A stretch of DNA of 64,000 bases from Pseudomonadota bacterium (GTDB lineage Bacteria; Pseudomonadota; Gammaproteobacteria; Burkholderiales; REEB80), in contig JAGXAQ010000008.1 of NCBI GenBank assembly GCA_018971485.1, positions 1 to 64,000 of the forward strand. Reading direction: 5' to 3'. A model generated the notes under the pieces. It saw only the letters and a list, made by a program, of their open reading frames with translations. It searched no databases and had not been told where the DNA came from. The first letter of the stretch is position 1. The number at the start of each line of letters is the position of its first letter. Shown one piece after another: positions 34,076 to 43,427 of this stretch. The position numbers and the translations under genes are program-made.

Positions 34076-35152
34076 ATGATTGAAGTCAATTTAAAAGCTG
34101 TTTGGCTCTTTAGCACTCCAGCAGGGCATGAGAAGGAAGTTCCTATATTCAACCTCCTGCAGGCTATCGACAATACAGGCAAATTAACGTTTGCCGCCAG
34201 GGAAGTGGGCTTATCCTATCGCCATGCATGGGATCTACTCGAAAAATGGGGGCAGTTTTTTGGTCAGCCACTCGTAAAGATGAAACAGGGGCGGGGAGCT
34301 ATTCTAACCCCTCTAGGCGATAAACTTATCTGGGCGGATAAGCGGGTTAAAGCAAGACTCACAGCCCAGCTAACCAACCTGGCATCTGAACTCGAAGTGG
34401 AAATCAACCAGATTGTCTCAAGCGAACGGCATGTTGTGAAACTGCATGCAAGCCATGGATTTGCAGTAGCCGAGATGCGGGAACGGCTGCACAACAATCC
34501 TTATGTCCAACTTGATCTTCAATACCGGGGCGGAGAAGAGGCCTTAGCCGAGCTTTGTCGCTCTGAATGCGATCTTGCAGGCTTTCATGTGCCCACCGGA
34601 GCAGCCCGAAAAGAATCTCTTGCACGTTATGCCAAATGGCTCAAGCCCAGTAAAAACTACCGGGTCATCCGTTTTGTAACAAGGCAACAGGGAATTATGG
34701 TCAAGAAAGGCAATCCACTAGGCATCACCAACCTATCTGATATTTCTCATGAGCCAGTACGATTTGTAAATCGGGAACCAAGTTCAGGTACACGCATGCT
34801 CTTTGACATTCTGCTTGAACAGCAAAATATCCCCGCCCACCAGATTCAAGGCTACCAGAAAGAAGAACTTACGCATAACGCAGTAGCAGCCTATGTGGCC
34901 AGTGATATGGCAGACGCTGGGTTTGGCGTTGAAGCAGCCGCAAGGCAATTTAGCCTGGATTTCATCCCCTTAAACCAGGAGGACTATTATCTACTCTGTC
35001 GATTTGAAACACTTGAAAAACCAGGCGTCAAGGAAATTATCAAGCTTCTCCAGAATGAAGACTTTCAGCAAGCCATTATGCAGCTACCCGGGTATTCCTC
35101 CCGGAATGCAGGTGAAATTGCAACCTTGACAGATGAATTTCACACCGGATAA
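34076..35152 (+). CDS. ModE-like HTH regulator with PBP-like ligand domain (paralogue 2)
   Basis: A 358-residue regulator with the same architecture as the protein at 30857-31942: a ModE-type winged helix (NTGKLTFAAREVGLSYRHAW, GQPLVKMKQGRGAILTPLGDKL) followed by a PBP-like domain (KLHASHGFAVAEM, ECDLAGFHVPTG, SSGTRMLFDILL, HNAVAAYVASDMADAGFG). By eye about 55 of the first 100 residues are identical. GAGGTG lies nine bases before the ATG. It is divergent from the aldehyde dehydrogenase and probably regulates it and itself through the palindromic sites between them. The ligand may differ from that of paralogue 1. Confidence 0.8.
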   Translation: MIEVNLKAVWLFSTPAGHEKEVPIFNLLQAIDNTGKLTFAAREVGLSYRHAWDLLEKWGQFFGQPLVKMKQGRGAILTPLGDKLIWADKRVKARLTAQLTNLASELEVEINQIVSSERHVVKLHASHGFAVAEMRERLHNNPYVQLDLQYRGGEEALAELCRSECDLAGFHVPTGAARKESLARYAKWLKPSKNYRVIRFVTRQQGIMVKKGNPLGITNLSDISHEPVRFVNREPSSGTRMLFDILLEQQNIPAHQIQGYQKEELTHNAVAAYVASDMADAGFGVEAAARQFSLDFIPLNQEDYYLLCRFETLEKPGVKEIIKLLQNEDFQQAIMQLPGYSSRNAGEIATLTDEFHTG

Positions 35153-35174
35153 AACCAGGACACATCCTTCCATC

Positions 35175-35804
35175 TTAACAGACCAGAACGCCACCTGATT
35201 GAGCTTTCAACTTAACGAAAAGCCCGCCGCCATAAGAACTAAAATACTGAATCTGAAAACCAGCCTTCCTAATCAGTGAAACCGTATCCCGATTAAGATG
35301 ACACCCTCCAGCCAGGTGTTTCCATAGAGGGGTCAATCCATCCTGTAAGGCTGATACCCAAGAATTTTTTATGCGTACATGCTCCAGTGCCAGCAAGAAA
35401 CCATCCGGTTTTAATACCCGCTGTAATTCCTGAAGAGCCAAAAAGGGATCTGAAATCGTACAGAAAACAAGACAGGCAACCACTGTGTCAAATGTATTGT
35501 CAGCAAAAGGAAGAAACTGGGCATCTGCCTGCACAAGAATCAACTGTTCAGAAAAAAGGCTGTTTTTCTTTCTTGAACGCTCAAGCATTCCTCTGTCCGG
35601 CTCAACTGCAATTACCCGCTCCACTGAATGGTAAAAAGGATAATTAACCCCGGTGCCAGACCCTATCTCCAAGACCTCTCCTCTGGCGGACTCCAGAAGT
35701 TGCTGCCGAAGCAATCTCAGCCCCATCCCTTCAATAGGGCGCATTGCCATATCATAAACAAGGGGGAAAAATCGAACCATAATGACCCGGAAGCCTTTTC
35801 CCAT
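35175..35804 (-). CDS. Class I SAM-dependent methyltransferase
   Basis: A 209-residue methyltransferase. Motif I is VLEIGSGTGVNYPFY, followed by the acidic VIAVEPDRGML, the FLPFADNTFDTVVA block and the LKPDGFLLALEHVR strand, as in UbiE-like or phospholipid methyltransferases. A start at 35780 (MVRFFPLVYD) is also possible. It lies downstream of the hydroxylase gene on the same strand (gap 117 bases) and ends 22 bases from the convergent regulator 2. The neighbouring membrane hydroxylase makes a lipid substrate thinkable, but there is no direct evidence. Confidence 0.78.
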   Translation of the reverse strand: MGKGFRVIMVRFFPLVYDMAMRPIEGMGLRLLRQQLLESARGEVLEIGSGTGVNYPFYHSVERVIAVEPDRGMLERSRKKNSLFSEQLILVQADAQFLPFADNTFDTVVACLVFCTISDPFLALQELQRVLKPDGFLLALEHVRIKNSWVSALQDGLTPLWKHLAGGCHLNRDTVSLIRKAGFQIQYFSSYGGGLFVKLKAQSGGVLVC

Positions 35805-35921
35805 TTACCGCAATAACAGCAAGGCGCAGGTTTTTTCTGCCTCATCCTGTAACGATACAATTTCTAGCCTATTAGAAACATAAACTCAAATCAGTCCGTT
35901 CCTCAGCCCAGCCTCTTGCCT

Positions 35922-37043
35922 TCAGGTCAGGAATAATCCAAGGCAAGCCAAAAAAGTGGATTGGATTAAAACAACTTTCGAAAGACGCAAACGACCTTGG
36001 ATAGCCGCACCTAACAGCCATAACCCGGATACTATAAAAAGGGCAAGACCAACCGATTGAGGCACACTTAATTGATGAACATTCCACAAAAGATAAGCTG
36101 TTGCCCCAATCATTCCTGAAAACTGGATACAACCAAACCACAAGGTTAAACGACTCACAGGTGGATCATAACGTTTAACCCGTTTCACGTTAAAAGTACC
36201 AGCATAAGCCTGCCCTTGAGGTTTCCATCCTGGTGGCATAAACAATATCTTCATCTTGTTTTTCAGACACACGGCTGACCTAACGTCCTTAACCAATCCC
36301 CAATAAATGCCTGCCACTGCCCAGATTGGATCCCAGCTTTGAAGCAGGGGACGCGTTCCAAAAACACAAGGCATGTTTTCTTCAGCAAAAGTTCCAAACA
36401 AACGATCCCAAATAACCAGCATCCCCCCATAATTCCGGTTAATATATTCATCATTAATGGCATGATGCACCCGATGATTGGAAGGAGACGAAAAAATACG
36501 GTCGAACCAACCCAGCTTGCCAATATGCTCCGTATGTATCCAGATTTGATAAAGCAAAACAACGAGTCCTGCAATACCAAAATTCCAGGGAGGAACTCCA
36601 ACCAGTGCCATTGGCAAATAAAAGGCCCACCCCAGGATCATATAAGCGCTCTCCTGGCGCAAAGCAGTAGAAAAATTAAAATCCTGGCTTTGATGATGTA
36701 CAACATGCGCTGCCCATAAGATAGCAGACTGATGTGACATGCGATGCAGCCAATAATCGCAAAAATCAAAGAAAATGATTGCAATGATCCAGCCTTCCCA
36801 GCTAGCCCAGAATCTTTCCGCCTGGGTAATAGCCAGATGATGATATACAATCGTATACAACCCTATCTGAAAAAGGCGGGTGAATACCGCAACAACCTGG
36901 CTCAGCAGCCCTTGGCTTAAACTGCTGATGGCATCATTTATCCGATAGGTATTATGCCCTGTAATCCAGCCATATACCCATTCAGCTAAAATAAGCAGCA
37001 TAAAAACCGGAAAAGCAAAAACTATAATTCTATGCATATCCAT
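35922..37043 (-). CDS. Sterol desaturase / fatty acid hydroxylase family membrane protein
   Basis: A protein of about 373 residues with several membrane helices and the three histidine clusters of the di-iron fatty acid hydroxylase superfamily: DYWLHRMSH, AAHVVHHQS and NHRVHHA, plus IHTEHIG between them. These enzymes hydroxylate or desaturate lipids in the membrane. A C-terminal region of about 100 residues has two or three further helices. The ATG at 37043 was chosen because the segment upstream is poorly hydrophobic and lacks an SD; a start at 37130 would add 29 residues. It follows the antiporter gene on the same strand. Confidence 0.8.
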   Translation of the reverse strand: MDMHRIIVFAFPVFMLLILAEWVYGWITGHNTYRINDAISSLSQGLLSQVVAVFTRLFQIGLYTIVYHHLAITQAERFWASWEGWIIAIIFFDFCDYWLHRMSHQSAILWAAHVVHHQSQDFNFSTALRQESAYMILGWAFYLPMALVGVPPWNFGIAGLVVLLYQIWIHTEHIGKLGWFDRIFSSPSNHRVHHAINDEYINRNYGGMLVIWDRLFGTFAEENMPCVFGTRPLLQSWDPIWAVAGIYWGLVKDVRSAVCLKNKMKILFMPPGWKPQGQAYAGTFNVKRVKRYDPPVSRLTLWFGCIQFSGMIGATAYLLWNVHQLSVPQSVGLALFIVSGLWLLGAAIQGRLRLSKVVLIQSTFLACLGLFLT

Positions 37044-37139
37044 TTTATACCCACCACTGGCCAGAAGCAGTACCTCTTTGTTCATACATAAATAAAAACA
37101 ATGAGTTGACCAACTCATCAATTTTACCAAAAAAACAAA

Positions 37140-38405
37140 TCATAACGATGAACCCTGAAACAGGCTGCGTTTAATAACCTTGCTTAAGCTCAATCCTTGA
37201 ACCAGAACTGAAAAAACAACAACCATATAAGTTGCCGACAAAATCATTTCTTTATCAGCCAGGTGAGGTAAAGATAAAGCCATCGCTATTGACAGTCCAC
37301 CACGTAAACCGGCCCAGGTCATCACTGTGATTTCGCCCTTTGAAAAAGGGTGGCGTATACGCACCAATCCAACAGAAAGCACTATGCTCATCCAGCGGCC
37401 TATCAGAACGACTACAATCGACATAAGCCCTAAAGCCAAAAAAACAAGTTCGGGAGATAACGCAATCACCTCAAGTCCAACCAGCATGAAAAGCACAGCA
37501 TTGAGAATATCATCAACCAATTCCCAAAATAAATCCAGCCTCTGGATTGAAACAGATTCGACACCTTGAACCTGCCCCCTGTTTCCCATGACCAGACCAG
37601 CAACTACAATTGCAATCGGGGCTGACATGTGAAGAAGCTCCGCCAGAACATATCCACCAGAAGCCAGAGCCAGAGTAAATAAAATTTCAACCTGGTAATC
37701 ATTCACTTTACGTAATAAAAGAAATACCCCCTTCCCCATCACATAGCCTAAAGCCATTCCACCAACTGCCTCTTTCAACAAAAAAAGCGACACACCGGAT
37801 ACTGTAGGTTGACGGGGGCTCATTACCATACTCAACAAAGTTAAGAACACAACGATCCCTACACCATCATTAAAAAGGGACTCGGCAGTAATGACTACCT
37901 CAAGAGACTTGGGCGTATTCATTTTTTTCATGATCCCCAAAACAGAAATGGGATCAGTTGGTGCAATCAAGGCGCCAAATAATAAGGCATGTAAAAGGGG
38001 AATCTTCAGGTTCAAAAGCTGGCCTGCTCCCCAAAAAAGGCCTCCTGTTATAAAAGTTGCAAAGAAAACACCCAGGGTAGCCATTACCATTACCGGCCAT
38101 TTCTGCCTGTTTAATTCAGCAAGATTAACATGCATGGCGCCCGCAAAAAGAAAAAACGCAAGAATCCCATGTAATAATAGCTTATTGAAATCAATACGAT
38201 TTACAAAATAACTCACTGTGCCTACATGGATTAATCCTGTTTCGGCCAACCCGATAAGAACAAGCGACAAAACCAGTGATATCACCATAAGACCAATTGT
38301 GGCCGGTAAATGCATATATGCATGATTGATATAGCTTGCCATTGCGGCCAAGCACAAAATGATAGCTATGGTTTCAAAAAGGGTCATATTAAACTCATTC
38401 AACAA
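37140..38405 (-). CDS. CPA1-family cation:proton antiporter
   Basis: A 421-residue inner-membrane protein with about 12 helices. The ion-binding signature of the CPA1 (NhaP/NHE) group is present: GALIAPTDPISVLGIMKK and AESLFNDGVGIVVF, with the two acidic residues in the core, then the arginine region TWAGLRGGLSIAMALSLP. It exchanges Na+ or K+ for protons to control pH and salt. It begins eight bases after the parE stop and is probably translated from the same transcript. An alternative start at 38387 (MTLFETIAI) is possible. Confidence 0.9.
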   Translation of the reverse strand: MLNEFNMTLFETIAIILCLAAMASYINHAYMHLPATIGLMVISLVLSLVLIGLAETGLIHVGTVSYFVNRIDFNKLLLHGILAFFLFAGAMHVNLAELNRQKWPVMVMATLGVFFATFITGGLFWGAGQLLNLKIPLLHALLFGALIAPTDPISVLGIMKKMNTPKSLEVVITAESLFNDGVGIVVFLTLLSMVMSPRQPTVSGVSLFLLKEAVGGMALGYVMGKGVFLLLRKVNDYQVEILFTLALASGGYVLAELLHMSAPIAIVVAGLVMGNRGQVQGVESVSIQRLDLFWELVDDILNAVLFMLVGLEVIALSPELVFLALGLMSIVVVLIGRWMSIVLSVGLVRIRHPFSKGEITVMTWAGLRGGLSIAMALSLPHLADKEMILSATYMVVVFSVLVQGLSLSKVIKRSLFQGSSL

Positions 38406-38413
38406 ACCTGAAA

Positions 38414-40414
38414 TCAGGCATGAGTATCAATTTCTTCGTCCACCCGATCACCATGCAGTTCCATCCAGTTTCGCCGCGCTTCTGCCTCCTTTTTAGCCAT
38501 CAGCATCTGAAATAATTCTTGGGTGGTGGGTCGATCCGGCATATCCAGAATCCGGACAGGAAGCAAACGCCGGGTATCTGGATTCATAGTCGTTTCCCAG
38601 AGCTGATCCGGATTCATTTCACCTAAACCCTTAAAACGGGTTACAGTCCAGGATCCATCGCGAACCTTTTCCGCACGCAGTTTTTCTTCAATCACATTCA
38701 GTTCATTCGCATCAAGGGCATAAATCTTGCGCAGAGGACGGTTTTTCCCTAATGCGGGAACATCAACGCGGTACAGGGGTGGGTGGGCAATATAGACATT
38801 ACCTTGTTCAATTAGCTTGGGAAAATGCCGATAAAAAAGGGTCAGTAACAGCACCTGGATATGAAACCCATCGACATCTGCATCCGACATGATGCATATC
38901 TTTCCATAGCGCAACCCTGACAAATCAATGGCATCTTCAGCCGTGTGCGGATCGACACCGATAGCCACAGCTATATCATGAATTTCACTATTGGCGAGCA
39001 AACGATCCTTATCCACTTCCCAGGAATTAAGACCTTTTCCCCTCAAAGGCAAAATGGCTTGAGTATCTTTGCTACGGCCGAGTTTAGCCGACCCCCCTGC
39101 AGAATCCCCCTCCACTAGAAAAAGTTCTGAACGCGCAGGATCTTTCTCTTCACAATCGGTTAATTTACCTGGTAGAACCGCTACCCCATTCGATTTTTTT
39201 CGCTCCACCTTCTGTTGCTGTTTCAATCGACTGCTGGCCTGATTGATAGCCAGATCGGCTATTGCCCGGCCATATTCCAGATGTTCATTTAACCAGAGTT
39301 CAAGCGGATCCCTTACGAGCATACTGATGAGCTTGACCGCATCCCGTGAATTGAGCTTTTCTTTTACCTGGCCCTGAAACTGGGGATCCAGTATTCTGGC
39401 AGACAATACAAAACAGGTTTTACCCCAAATATCATCAGCTGTAAGCTTTACTCCCCTTGGCATCATGCTATGGTGCTCGGCAAAAGCCTTGACAGCCTCA
39501 AACAGGGCCTGGCGAAGGCCTGCTTCATGTGTTCCTCCATTGGCAGTCGGGATCAGATTCACAAAACTCTCACCTCCTCCTCCTTCTGCACACCAGGCCA
39601 TCGCCCAGGCTACGCCTTCCCCTTCAGCAAAAACCTCTCCTGCTTCCTTCTGGCCAATGTACTTCTCACCTGAAAATATGCCAGCCACCTGTTCTTTTCC
39701 ATCCAGCATTTCTAAAAGATAGCCCGACAGACCATCAGGATAATGCCAGCTTCGCGTATCAAGCTTCCCCCCTTCGCATTCAACCCCGAAAATGACTTCC
39801 ACACCAGGTAACAATACCGCTTTTGAACGTAACAGGCGCTCCATATCCAGTACCGGAATTCGCGCAGAATCGAAGTACTTCGGATCCGGCCAGACTCTGA
39901 CATGAGTACCTGTTTCTCGGTTATTTTTAAGTTTTTCAATAGGCTCAATAGGGGATATCACTTCTCCATTTGAAAATACGATATGGTGAACATACCCTTC
40001 ACGGCGGACATTGACTTCCAAGCGCGTAGACAAGGCATTTGTAACAGATACACCCACACCATGAAGGCCTCCGGCAAAAGCATAGGCCCCAACTCCGGAG
40101 GTTTTATCAAACTTGCCTCCGGCATGAAGACGTGTAAAAACCAGCTCGACTACCGGGACTTTTTCTTCTGGATGCAACCCTACCGGGATCCCGCGGCCAT
40201 TATCCTCAACAGAGACCGAACCATCACCATGTAATGTCACTGTCATCCGACGAGCAAACCCGGCCAAGGCCTCATCAGCAGCATTGTCAATAACTTCTTG
40301 AATGATATGAACCGGATTATCTGTCCGGGTATACATGCCCGGGCGCTCCTTAACCGGCTCCAGTCCCTTGAGAACCCGGATATCTGCTTCTGCATACTGA
40401 CTGACTATTGCCAT
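38414..40414 (-). CDS. parE: DNA topoisomerase IV subunit B
   Basis: A 666-residue GHKL-ATPase topoisomerase subunit, partner of ParC at 14162-16543. ATP-site blocks are EVIDNAADEALAG, VEDNGRGIPVG and GGLHGVGVSVTNALS. The TOPRIM domain has EGDSAGGSAKLGR and DADVDGFHIQVLLL, and PLRGKGLN is conserved. The length (about 630-660) and the lack of the GyrB-specific insert support ParE. It is first in a run of minus-strand genes with the antiporter. A terminator of the upstream tatD operon separates it from that operon. Confidence 0.93.
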   Translation of the reverse strand: MAIVSQYAEADIRVLKGLEPVKERPGMYTRTDNPVHIIQEVIDNAADEALAGFARRMTVTLHGDGSVSVEDNGRGIPVGLHPEEKVPVVELVFTRLHAGGKFDKTSGVGAYAFAGGLHGVGVSVTNALSTRLEVNVRREGYVHHIVFSNGEVISPIEPIEKLKNNRETGTHVRVWPDPKYFDSARIPVLDMERLLRSKAVLLPGVEVIFGVECEGGKLDTRSWHYPDGLSGYLLEMLDGKEQVAGIFSGEKYIGQKEAGEVFAEGEGVAWAMAWCAEGGGGESFVNLIPTANGGTHEAGLRQALFEAVKAFAEHHSMMPRGVKLTADDIWGKTCFVLSARILDPQFQGQVKEKLNSRDAVKLISMLVRDPLELWLNEHLEYGRAIADLAINQASSRLKQQQKVERKKSNGVAVLPGKLTDCEEKDPARSELFLVEGDSAGGSAKLGRSKDTQAILPLRGKGLNSWEVDKDRLLANSEIHDIAVAIGVDPHTAEDAIDLSGLRYGKICIMSDADVDGFHIQVLLLTLFYRHFPKLIEQGNVYIAHPPLYRVDVPALGKNRPLRKIYALDANELNVIEEKLRAEKVRDGSWTVTRFKGLGEMNPDQLWETTMNPDTRRLLPVRILDMPDRPTTQELFQMLMAKKEAEARRNWMELHGDRVDEEIDTHA

Positions 40415-40433
40415 CTATTCTCGTTCCCGATAG

Positions 40434-40461
40434 AAAAAACACCTGTATTCAGACAGGTGTT
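40434..40461 (-). terminator. Terminator of the plsX-tatD operon
   Basis: On the minus strand AACACCTGT, a six-base loop and ACAGGTGTT form a perfect nine-base stem followed by TTTTCT, about 100 bases after the tatD stop and 20 bases before the parE start. Confidence 0.82.
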
Positions 40462-40562
40462 AATTGAACTCTCCCGATTTTAAGGACCCTGCTCCACAAA
40501 ATCAAACACGAGAAAATAAGCCTGAAACAGGTAACATGATATGCACTAAGACATTCTTTAAG

Positions 40563-41333
40563 CTATCTGCTGGCCCGCTGAAATAACCGAAAAAAATTCT
40601 TTCCGGTTTCCTCAATAACTGTCTCTATAGACATATTCCGCAAAAAAGCTATTTGTTCTGCCACATAACGAACATACGCAGGCTCGTTCACTTTACCCCG
40701 ATAGGGAATGGGGGCCAGATATGGAGAATCTGTCTCAACCAGCATTCGTTCCATCGGGATTTTTTTTGCCACTTCCTGCAAAACGATTGCATTCTTAAAA
40801 GTGACAATCCCTGAAAAGGAAATATAAAATCCGAGATCCATAGCCTTTTCAGCGACATCTAAAGTTTCGGTAAAGCAATGCATAACCCCTCCCACCTCGC
40901 TTGCGCGCTCATCATGCATTATACGCAAGGTATCATCAGCAGCCTGTCGGGTATGGATAATAAGAGGTAAGCCGGTTTGTCTGGCAGCCTGAATATGTGT
41001 GGCAAAACGCTGTCTCTGCCAGTCAGGTGCACTGCCCTGACGAAAATAATCCAGGCCTGTTTCTCCAATCGCAACCACTTTAGGATGACCAGCAAGTCTC
41101 ACCAGTTCCTCCACACCTGGCTCAGCTATAACCTCTTCATCTGGATGAAGCCCCACTGAGGCATATATATGTGGAAATCTTTCAGCAAGCGCTATCACTT
41201 CATGCAGGCGCTCAAGAGTAACGCTGACACACAAAGCCCGCTCTACTCTGGCTTCTTCCATGCGAGCCATAACTTCATCAAGGCATGAAGACAGTTCAGA
41301 AAAGTTCAAATGGCAATGCGAATCGACCAGCAT
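40563..41333 (-). CDS. tatD: TatD-family metal-dependent hydrolase
   Basis: A 256-residue TIM-barrel deoxyribonuclease of the TatD family (YcfH group). Metal ligands appear in VDSHCHLNF (two histidines), in AIGETGLDYF (glutamate), in LIIHTRQA and GVMHCFTE (histidines), and in VETDSPYLAP (aspartate). It is the last gene of the long minus-strand operon after the PilZ gene (gap 31 bases) and is followed by a terminator. Its cellular role is DNA repair or turnover rather than Tat export, in spite of the name. Confidence 0.93.
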   Translation of the reverse strand: MLVDSHCHLNFSELSSCLDEVMARMEEARVERALCVSVTLERLHEVIALAERFPHIYASVGLHPDEEVIAEPGVEELVRLAGHPKVVAIGETGLDYFRQGSAPDWQRQRFATHIQAARQTGLPLIIHTRQAADDTLRIMHDERASEVGGVMHCFTETLDVAEKAMDLGFYISFSGIVTFKNAIVLQEVAKKIPMERMLVETDSPYLAPIPYRGKVNEPAYVRYVAEQIAFLRNMSIETVIEETGKNFFRLFQRASR

Positions 41334-41364
41334 TGTAATTCCTGCTTAAAAATGAGTATCCAAT

Positions 41365-41793
41365 TTACATGGTATGGGTAATGCGGATATTCTGTCCAAC
41401 ACCAGCCAATAAGCCTTCAATGCGGCGTTTGGCAATCTGGCCATTTTCATTAGCACTAAACTGAACACCAATACCCTGTTTTTTGTGCCCCGGGGCCTGT
41501 GATGGCGTAATCCAAACAACTCGGCCATCGACTTTAACCGGATTAGGATCATCTAGAAGATGCAACAACATAAAAACTTCATCCTGAAGGCCGTAAGCCC
41601 GCGTCGTAGGGATAAACAGTCCCCCGCCTACTATAAAAGGCATCCAGGCTGAATAAAGTGCCTCTTTTTCCTTGATCCGCAAGGAGATGACACCAGGTCG
41701 ATCTGGCTGATGATGCCCTTCGGTATTGGCTCCAGCCTGCATCGAACCTGACGTTAGCACAACCGGTTCCTTCTGATTGATGTTAATTGACAT
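41365..41793 (-). CDS. pilZ: PilZ-domain protein (type IV pilus assembly PilZ)
   Basis: A 142-residue protein. GVISLRIKEKEALYSAWMPF, then GGGLFIPTTRAYGLQDEVFMLLHL and GIGVQFSANE match PilZ itself, the type IV pilus assembly protein of Pseudomonas and betaproteobacteria. The RxxxR motif that binds c-di-GMP is absent, as in canonical PilZ, so it is unlikely to bind the nucleotide. Its place between holB and tatD is the conserved one in these bacteria. The partners in pilus assembly (PilB, FimX) are not in this window. Confidence 0.85.
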   Translation of the reverse strand: MSININQKEPVVLTSGSMQAGANTEGHHQPDRPGVISLRIKEKEALYSAWMPFIVGGGLFIPTTRAYGLQDEVFMLLHLLDDPNPVKVDGRVVWITPSQAPGHKKQGIGVQFSANENGQIAKRRIEGLLAGVGQNIRITHTM

Positions 41794-41832
41794 AAGTTAT
41801 GCCGCCATTTTACTTAAACCCAGCCTTTAAAA

Positions 41833-42819
41833 TCATGAAACTGGATGGTTGGCAAATAAAGCCCGGTAATCCAGCAACATCTCCTCCAGACTCAGTTGAG
41901 CATTCAGAGGGTGCTCAGCTGTCCTCAAGGACTCAGTAATCTGCTGTGCAAAACGGGCAAGCTCAACCCGACCAGCACGCCCTGCAAGCGAGGCAAGCAC
42001 CTCGCGCCTGTCAGAATGACACCGGACTTGGCCAATAGCAAGCAGGTTAAGTAAATCCATAACCCAAAAATATACCCAGGAAAAAATTTTTCCTCGCTCA
42101 ACCTGCATGATTTTCTCGGTTAAATCAATCACGTTCAACTCTAAAGGTTTGGATAATCCTTCCAACAATATCTGTCGCACCGATTCATCTTCCCCCTCAC
42201 TCAATTTTAACGCAAGTAAAGGAGCCCCCCTGGCTCGTTCCAGCCAGTTTTCAGCCTGGCTTAAACCTTGTAATTCCAGCCAGCCCAAAGCTTCCTGTCT
42301 GTCCGGGAGTTCCATTTCAACTTGAGCACACCGACTTAAAATAGTAGGAAGAAGCCTACCCGGGTGGTGAGCCACAAGTATAAGATAAGTTCCAGGATTT
42401 GGCTCTTCCAACGTTTTTAAAAGCGAATTGGCGGCGGAAATATTAAGAGACTCGGCAGGATGAATCAAAACCACACGACAGCCATTTTGATGAGCCGTAA
42501 GACTTAGCATCTCACCCAGATCCCGAATCTGTTCCACTTTAATCAAGCGAGACATTTTCTTTCCGTCTTCTTCTTCATCTGGACAGATTTCGACATAATC
42601 GGGATGCACCCCTTGCATCATGAAATGGCAACCAGAACAGCTTCCGCAAGCGCCTCGAAACTTATCCTGTCTGGAACACAGGAGTAGTGCCGCCAAGCAG
42701 CGCGCAAAATGAAGCTTGCCTATACCTTGCCTGCCGTGAATCAATATTCCATGAGGCAAGGCTTCAACTCTTGCAACCTTGTCCCAAAGCGCTTTATGCC
42801 ATGGATAGGGAAGCATCAT
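41833..42819 (-). CDS. holB: DNA polymerase III delta' subunit
   Basis: A 328-residue clamp-loader subunit. The P-loop-like GRQGIGKLHFARCLA is near residue 30, followed by the zinc-binding CGSCSGCHFMMQGVHPD and the AAA+ block AANSLLKTLEEPNP, with LILVAHHPGRLLPTILSRC as sensor region. The start overlaps the tmk stop by four bases (ATGA), a common tmk-holB arrangement. The protein works in the replisome to load the sliding clamp. Confidence 0.92.
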   Translation of the reverse strand: MMLPYPWHKALWDKVARVEALPHGILIHGRQGIGKLHFARCLAALLLCSRQDKFRGACGSCSGCHFMMQGVHPDYVEICPDEEEDGKKMSRLIKVEQIRDLGEMLSLTAHQNGCRVVLIHPAESLNISAANSLLKTLEEPNPGTYLILVAHHPGRLLPTILSRCAQVEMELPDRQEALGWLELQGLSQAENWLERARGAPLLALKLSEGEDESVRQILLEGLSKPLELNVIDLTEKIMQVERGKIFSWVYFWVMDLLNLLAIGQVRCHSDRREVLASLAGRAGRVELARFAQQITESLRTAEHPLNAQLSLEEMLLDYRALFANHPVS

Positions 42820-43427
42820 AATAAAAATGGATCCAGTATGTTTGATACATCTGCCCTGATGGCCTCAATCGAACGGTGGGCATCAATCACCTGGATTCTG
42901 GCATGATTCCTGGCCCGTTCAAGATAAGAGCAGCGAACCCGCTCAAAAAAATCCTGCTGCTCCTGCTCAAACCGATCCAGTTGGCGAGCCTTGAGCACAC
43001 GGGAATGGGCTACTTCTACCGGCAAATCAAAATAAAAAGTCAAATCCGGTTCAAAATTCTTCTGTACCCAGTATTCCAGTATTTCAAGCCGTGATGATGG
43101 CATACCTCTTCCTCCCCCCTGATAGGCATAGCTTGCATCACTGAACCTGTCACTTAATACCCAGGCTCCCCGTGACAGGGCCGGCAAAATAACCTGGGAC
43201 AGGTGTTCGTTGCGTGCGGCAAACATTAGCATCGCTTCTGTATCCGGCTGCATGGGCTGCTGCAGGAGCAAATCGCGCAAGACTTCGCCCAAAACTGTTC
43301 CACCTGGCTCTCGCGTAGTAACCAGCTCCAGGCCTTTTGCCCGGATCTTTTCAGAAATCCAGGCTACATGGGTACTCTTGCCTGCCCCATCCATTCCTTC
43401 TAGCGTAATAAACTTTCCTTTAATCAC
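42816..43427 (-). CDS. tmk: Thymidylate kinase
   Basis: A 203-residue kinase converting dTMP to dTDP. The P-loop GMDGAGKST is at residues 11-19. The DRF motif (LSDRFSDASYAYQGGGRG) and TTREPGGT, both part of the dTMP site, are present. Four-base overlaps with mltG upstream and holB downstream indicate coupled translation. Confidence 0.95.
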   Translation of the reverse strand: MIKGKFITLEGMDGAGKSTHVAWISEKIRAKGLELVTTREPGGTVLGEVLRDLLLQQPMQPDTEAMLMFAARNEHLSQVILPALSRGAWVLSDRFSDASYAYQGGGRGMPSSRLEILEYWVQKNFEPDLTFYFDLPVEVAHSRVLKARQLDRFEQEQQDFFERVRCSYLERARNHARIQVIDAHRSIEAIRADVSNILDPFLL

